Assembly: GCA_041650035.1 (NCBI GenBank)
Contig: JBAZLY010000024.1
Location: 1-19,244, forward strand
Length of the DNA stretch: 19,244 nt
Reading direction: 5' to 3'
Source: JAQUQI01 sp041650035
Lineage (GTDB): Bacteria; Omnitrophota; Gorgyraeia; JABMRG01
How positions within the stretch are numbered: position 1 is the stretch's first letter; each line of letters begins with the position of its first letter. Both the position numbers and the translations under genes were made by a program. The notes beneath the pieces were generated by a model. That model was not told the DNA's origin and did not search any database. It was given only the letters and a program-made list of their open reading frames with translations. Positions 15,422 through 19,244 of the stretch are shown here, one piece after another.

Positions 15422-18400
15422 CTATACCCATACACTTACAGCCCCTTCGCCCACAAGAGACTCTATCTCGCCTATAAGGGCGTCTGTTGGCATAATGGCT
15501 AAGTCCTTTCCGGCGGCCATCTGCACCTTCTTCTTGTCAGGCGTAGTGAAATTAATATAAACAGGGGTCTGACCTTTATGTCTTTTCAATATATCGTTTA
15601 GCCTGGCAAGGGTCTGCTGTTCAAGGGCCGTGGTGACAAGCTCGATGGACAGGGCCTGGGTATATTTATTCCTGGCGTCCTCAAGAGGCAATATCTCTTC
15701 GGCTATGATCTTGGGGCTGTCCTCCCTCAAGTTAACCTTACCTTTGACAAAAACGATATTGTCCTCGGCGATATTCTTTTCAGCATCCTTAAATGTCCGG
15801 GGAAACACCAGGACCTCGATGGTCCCCTTAAGGTCCTCGAGGCGCAATATGGCCATCTTTTCATTGTTTCGCTTTGTGAATGTGTATTTTGCCTTTGTTA
15901 TAATACCCCCGATAGACGCCTCATCACCGTCATGGAGCTGGCCGAGGGTCTGGGTTGTTGATGAGGCGTAAAGCTTGAGGCTCTTTTCGTATGTGGCCAA
16001 CGGATGGCTTGATATGTAAAATCCGAGCAATTCCTTTTCACAGGCGAGAAGTTGTGATTCGGGCCACTCCTTCATATCCGGCACCTGCTGAAAGTGGGAT
16101 TTGTATTTATCATCCGTTTCCAGGCCGTCAAAAAGTGAAAATTGACCGCTTAAGCGGTCTTTTTGCAGGACACCGGCAACCTCAAGGGCATGGTCAAGCA
16201 TCGCCGTCATTTGCGAGCGGCGCAGTCCAAAGCTGTCCATTGCCCCGCATTTTATAAGGCTCTCTATGACTTTCCTATTTACAAGCCTTAGGTCAACGTG
16301 TTCGGTGAAATCATAAAGGTTCTGGAAACTGGCCTTCTTTCTCCTGACAGAGACAATGGAATCGATAGCGCCCTCGCCTACATTCTTAACCGCGGCGAGC
16401 CCAAAGCGTATGCTCTTATTGACTACAGTAAAATGCGCGAAGCTCTCATTGGCATCGGGGGGCAATATCCCTATACCCATACGCTGGCATTCCTTTATAT
16501 ACTGCGCCACCTTGTCGGTATTATCACGCTCGCTTGTCAGAAGCGCGGCCATAAACTCAACCGGATAATGCGCCTTCAGATAAGCTGTCCTGTATGATAT
16601 CAGGGCATAGGCCGCGGAATGACTTTTATTGAATCCGTAATTTGAAAAATACTCTATCAGGCTAAAGACCTTATCCGCTATAGACTTGTCCACATCATGA
16701 CTTTGACAGCCGTCTATGAAATTTTTTCTCTGCTGTTGTATTATCTCGGGGTTTTTTTTGCTGATAGCGCGCCTCAACAGATCTGCCTGTGACAGGCTGA
16801 AGCCCGCAAGCTTATTGACTATCTGCATAACCTGTTCCTGATACAATATTATGCCGTGAGTGGCCTTTAATATAGGCTCAAGAAGCGGGTGGTCGTATTT
16901 AACGCGCAATCTGCCGTGCTTTCTGTTGATAAAATCATCAACCATGCCGCTGCCTATCGGGCCCGGTCTGTATAATGCCAAAAGGGCGATAATGTCCTCA
17001 AAGGCAACGGGCTTTAGCTTTCTTAAAATATCCCTCATGCCACGGCTTTCAACCTGGAACACGCCTGATGATTCAGCCTGCTGAAGCAGTTTATATGTCT
17101 GCTTGTCATCAAGGGGGATATTCCTTATGTCAATGTCCTTTGACTGCGTGCGCTTGATTATCTTTATTGCCTGGTCTATAACAGTCAGTGTCTTAAGGCC
17201 CAAGAAATCCATTTTGAGAAGGCCAATCTTTTCAAGCGAACCCATGGGGTAACCTGTCGATATCTGCCCGTCATTTGTCTTGAAAAGCGGTATATGGGTG
17301 GATAATTTTTTGTCGCTTATAACAACGCCGGCGGCATGAGTTGAGGCATGACGCGTGACACCTTCCAGGGTACTTGCTATGTCAATGAGCTCGGTCACGC
17401 GCTTATCATTTCTATACATCTGCATTAGCTCGGGCTCCTGCCTCAATGCCTGTTCTATGGTAATATTCAGGTCATTGGGCACAAGCTTGGCTATCCTGTC
17501 CGCGTCAGAGTATGTAAACCCCATTACACGGGCCACATCCCTGATCGAGCCTTTTGCCATCATGGTTCCGAAGGTAATTATCTGCGCGACATTATCGTCG
17601 CCATATTTATGCCTTACATATCGGATGACCTCATCCCGCCTCTCATAACAGAAATCAATATCTATATCAGGCAGGCTTATGCGCTCCGGATTCAGAAACC
17701 TTTCGAAAAGCAGATTGTATTTTAACGGGTCAAGATCCGTTATGCCGAGGCAATAACTTACGACACTTCCCGCCGCGCTTCCCCTGCCCGGACCTGTTGG
17801 TATATTGTTCTCCTTGGCATAACGTATAAAATCCCACACGATCAAAAAATAGCTGACGAATCCGCTGTCAGCAATTACCTTCAACTCACTATCTATCCTT
17901 GTTGCAACCTGGCTCCCGTTGCCCTGATATCTCTGCCGCATACCCTCATAAACAAGCTCTCTAAGATAGTCCGGCCCGGCCTTGCCGTCAGGTGGGATAA
18001 ATCTGGGCAGGTGTTTGCTTTTTAGATCAAGCTTCAGGCCGCATTTATCGGCAATATCAAGCGTATTGTTTATCGCGTCCGGCATATCCCGAAAAAGTCT
18101 GGACATCTCATCCGCTGTTTTCAGATAAAATTCATCAGTCTGCATCCTCATCCTGTTGGGGTCGTCGAGCGTGGTCTGGGTCTGTATGGCAAGTAACGCC
18201 TCCTGGGCCCTGGCGTGCTGGCGCTGAAGATAATGGCAGTCATTTGTCGCCACCAGCCCGATACCAAGCGACTTGGACATGCGAAAAAGCTGCGCGTTTA
18301 CCTTTGCCTGTTCCGGTATCCCATGGTCCATGACTTCAAGATAAAAATTGCCCTTTCCAAAAAGTTCATTGAACTCTCCGGCAACACGCTCGGCAGACTC

Positions 18401-18865
18401 CTGCTGGCCCGCGGCCAGTAGATGGGCAATCTCGCCCTTGAGACAGGCGCTGGTGCATATCAGACCTTTGGAATGGGCCTTCAAGGCCTCTTTATCAATA
18501 CGGGGCCTATAATAAAACCCTTCAAGATATCCTATGCTTACAAGCTCCATCAGGTTATGATAACCCGTCTCATCCTTGGCAAGCAGGACAAGGTGATACG
18601 CCGCGTCATGTATCCCGTGGCTGGATTTGTCAAACCTGCTTGCCGGCGCCATATACATCTCGCATCCTATGATAGGCTTAATACCCGCCTCCTTGCAGAG
18701 CAGGTAAAATTCAATGGCACCAAACATATTGCCGTGATCGGTTATAGCGATGGAAGGCATGTTGTAGAGCTGGGCAAGCTTGATAAGCTCCGTCAATAAT
18801 GAGGCCCCGTCAAGAAGGCTGTATTGGGTGTGATTATGCAGATGGACAAATGACGAATTCTTCAT
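15422..18865 (-). CDS. dnaE: DNA polymerase III alpha subunit
   Basis: This 1147-residue protein is the main replicative polymerase, of DnaE1 type and length. An N-terminal PHP domain starts at HLHNHTQYSLLDG (His8, His10, His12, Asp19) and keeps ITDHG, GCEMY, YHLVLLAKD, SACLKGE, EVMDHG and TNDCHY, so its metal site appears intact. The palm has PDIDIDF with catalytic Asp400 and Asp402, and KMDFLGL with Asp553. Later parts are the helix-hairpin-helix region, a clamp-binding motif QFSLF (908-912), an OB-fold (about 990-1060, GGIITKAKYTF to VFVKGKV) and a C-terminal domain. The ATG at 18865 begins just before the conserved PHP start, although no clear Shine-Dalgarno is visible. It has its own promoter upstream. 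Confidence 0.97.
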   Translation of the reverse strand: MKNSSFVHLHNHTQYSLLDGASLLTELIKLAQLYNMPSIAITDHGNMFGAIEFYLLCKEAGIKPIIGCEMYMAPASRFDKSSHGIHDAAYHLVLLAKDETGYHNLMELVSIGYLEGFYYRPRIDKEALKAHSKGLICTSACLKGEIAHLLAAGQQESAERVAGEFNELFGKGNFYLEVMDHGIPEQAKVNAQLFRMSKSLGIGLVATNDCHYLQRQHARAQEALLAIQTQTTLDDPNRMRMQTDEFYLKTADEMSRLFRDMPDAINNTLDIADKCGLKLDLKSKHLPRFIPPDGKAGPDYLRELVYEGMRQRYQGNGSQVATRIDSELKVIADSGFVSYFLIVWDFIRYAKENNIPTGPGRGSAAGSVVSYCLGITDLDPLKYNLLFERFLNPERISLPDIDIDFCYERRDEVIRYVRHKYGDDNVAQIITFGTMMAKGSIRDVARVMGFTYSDADRIAKLVPNDLNITIEQALRQEPELMQMYRNDKRVTELIDIASTLEGVTRHASTHAAGVVISDKKLSTHIPLFKTNDGQISTGYPMGSLEKIGLLKMDFLGLKTLTVIDQAIKIIKRTQSKDIDIRNIPLDDKQTYKLLQQAESSGVFQVESRGMRDILRKLKPVAFEDIIALLALYRPGPIGSGMVDDFINRKHGRLRVKYDHPLLEPILKATHGIILYQEQVMQIVNKLAGFSLSQADLLRRAISKKNPEIIQQQRKNFIDGCQSHDVDKSIADKVFSLIEYFSNYGFNKSHSAAYALISYRTAYLKAHYPVEFMAALLTSERDNTDKVAQYIKECQRMGIGILPPDANESFAHFTVVNKSIRFGLAAVKNVGEGAIDSIVSVRRKKASFQNLYDFTEHVDLRLVNRKVIESLIKCGAMDSFGLRRSQMTAMLDHALEVAGVLQKDRLSGQFSLFDGLETDDKYKSHFQQVPDMKEWPESQLLACEKELLGFYISSHPLATYEKSLKLYASSTTQTLGQLHDGDEASIGGIITKAKYTFTKRNNEKMAILRLEDLKGTIEVLVFPRTFKDAEKNIAEDNIVFVKGKVNLREDSPKIIAEEILPLEDARNKYTQALSIELVTTALEQQTLARLNDILKRHKGQTPVYINFTTPDKKKVQMAAGKDLAIMPTDALIGEIESLVGEGAVSVWV

Positions 18866-18922
18866 CAGAAATTTTATCGGGTTTTATCAGTTTATATAAC
18901 GGCCGGAACATAACAATAGTTA

Positions 18923-18951
18923 ATGGTATACTATGTTATTTCAATTGTCAA
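18923..18951 (-). promoter_or_regulatory. Probable dnaE promoter
   Basis: The minus strand has TTGACA (18946-18951, exact) and, after 17 bases, TACCAT (18923-18928, 4 of 6 to consensus). The dnaE start codon lies about 58 bases downstream of the -10 box, leaving a leader of roughly 50 bases. A second A+T-rich TATATA lies closer to the gene but has no partner at the right distance. Confidence 0.55.
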
Positions 18952-19004
18952 GCTAAACCGGGAAAGTTAAACCGCGTAAAAAACGGGACATCAAGCCATC
19001 ACCC

Positions 19005-19117
19005 CCTGTCATCCTTAAACAGGGATAAGTTGGGTGCGAATCGGCAGTGAAGGTTCCGGGAACGAGGTCAGTGTTAGATTCTTCGTCGCGCCTTACGGCG
19101 CTCCTTTGAATGACAGG
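19005..19117. repeat. Possible MITE-like element bounded by 8-bp inverted repeats
   Basis: CCTGTCAT (19005-19012) and ATGACAGG (19110-19117) are perfect inverted repeats about 100 bases apart, with a looser match continuing inward. Between them lie the GCGCC-TTAC-GGCGC hairpin (19088-19101) and sequence resembling the dispersed intergenic repeats that contain GAATGACA and CGAAGAATC-like words in many bacterial genomes. No target-site duplication is evident. A single copy in the window is not enough to prove mobility. Confidence 0.4.
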
Positions 19118-19118
19118 T

Positions 19119-19210
19119 GAAGAGCAACAGACGTTTTGAAGAGCGACAGACGTTTTGAAAATTGTGAGGCACAGTGTCCCCAAGCCAAGAAGGGCAGTGT
19201 CCCCCCGGTC
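19119..19210. repeat. Short-repeat cluster matching the recO-glyQ gap
   Basis: A 19-base unit, GAAGAGCAACAGACGTTTT, is repeated in tandem (19119-19137, 19138-19156) with one mismatch. CAGTGTCCCC then occurs at 19172-19181 and 19195-19204. Three words match the 4712-4769 region on the opposite strand: CAGACGTTTTGAAAA (19147-19161 with 4755-4769), GGCACAGTGTCCCC (19168-19181 with 4712-4725), and CCAAGAAGGGCAGTGTC (19185-19201, close to the complement of 4738-4754). Confidence 0.7.
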
Positions 19211-19244
19211 TTTTTTACCAAACAGCAGCGGGTATTAGATTCCT

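Larger units (their letters stand above)
18866..19244. other. Non-coding region upstream of dnaE, rich in inverted repeats
   Basis: This 379-bp stretch holds the dnaE promoter, then a run of small inverted repeats and the repeat cluster described separately. CCCTGT/ACAGGG form a 6-bp stem at 19004-19024, and GCGCC/GGCGC a 5-bp stem with loop TTAC at 19088-19101, flanked by ATTC/GAAT. The only open frame of note (18953-19183 on the minus strand) has no family-like sequence and is built over the repeats, so I read the whole region as non-coding. Confidence 0.7.

Noticed and set aside
18422..18799. 125-residue plus-strand open frame, and similar plus-strand frames at 550-891, 3465-3830 and 8736-9083
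   Set aside because: All are antisense shadows of well-supported genes (dnaE, ppdK, glyS, pgpH-like) and show no recognisable protein features.
18953..19183. 76-residue open frame on the minus strand
   Set aside because: It is composed of the repeat sequences upstream of dnaE, has no family-like sequence and no ribosome binding site of note.

Overview
The window reads as an ordinary chromosomal housekeeping region from an uncultured bacterium. Every credible gene lies on the minus strand, so the genes are transcribed from the right edge toward the left. Coding density is high, with several 4-8 bp start/stop overlaps. The affiliation is inferred from gene content alone. A bacterial-type heterotetrameric glycyl-tRNA synthetase, a LysM lipoprotein with repeated SGNRGY motifs, a DgkA-PAP2 fusion and REP-like intergenic repeats together suggest a Gram-negative-type candidate phylum such as Omnitrophota (former OP3). 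There is no rRNA or other marker in the window to prove it.

Layout in the direction of transcription: a repeat-rich non-coding stretch (18866-19244), then dnaE (replicative polymerase alpha subunit) with its own promoter. A second promoter carrying a 10-bp palindrome precedes a small tail-anchored protein of unknown function. Next comes an HU-type DNA-binding protein, followed by hisS-aspS. After these lie a LysM lipoprotein, phoH, a PgpH-like 7TM-HD phosphohydrolase, ybeY, a DgkA-PAP2 fusion, a DUF502 membrane protein and recO. A 240-bp intergenic region full of short repeats separates recO from glyQ-glyS, and the 5' part of ppdK (pyruvate, phosphate dikinase) runs off the left edge.

The genes fall into translation (three aminoacyl-tRNA synthetases plus the rRNA maturation factor YbeY), DNA replication, repair and packaging (dnaE, recO, HU), envelope lipid and cell-wall work (DgkA-PAP2, LysM lipoprotein, DUF502), probable cyclic-dinucleotide breakdown (PgpH-like) and central carbon metabolism (ppdK). 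The block phoH-pgpH-ybeY-dgkA-recO-glyQ-glyS closely matches the well-known Firmicutes arrangement. Here era and cdd are missing, a DUF502 gene sits in the gap, and ppdK stands downstream of glyS where Bacillus has the PPDK-regulatory gene.

I did not find a convincing undescribed system. The signals most worth a second look are a mosaic of short repeats shared in opposite orientation by the two largest non-coding regions, a possible MITE-like inverted-repeat element at 19005-19117, and the palindrome-bearing promoter of the unknown small membrane protein.
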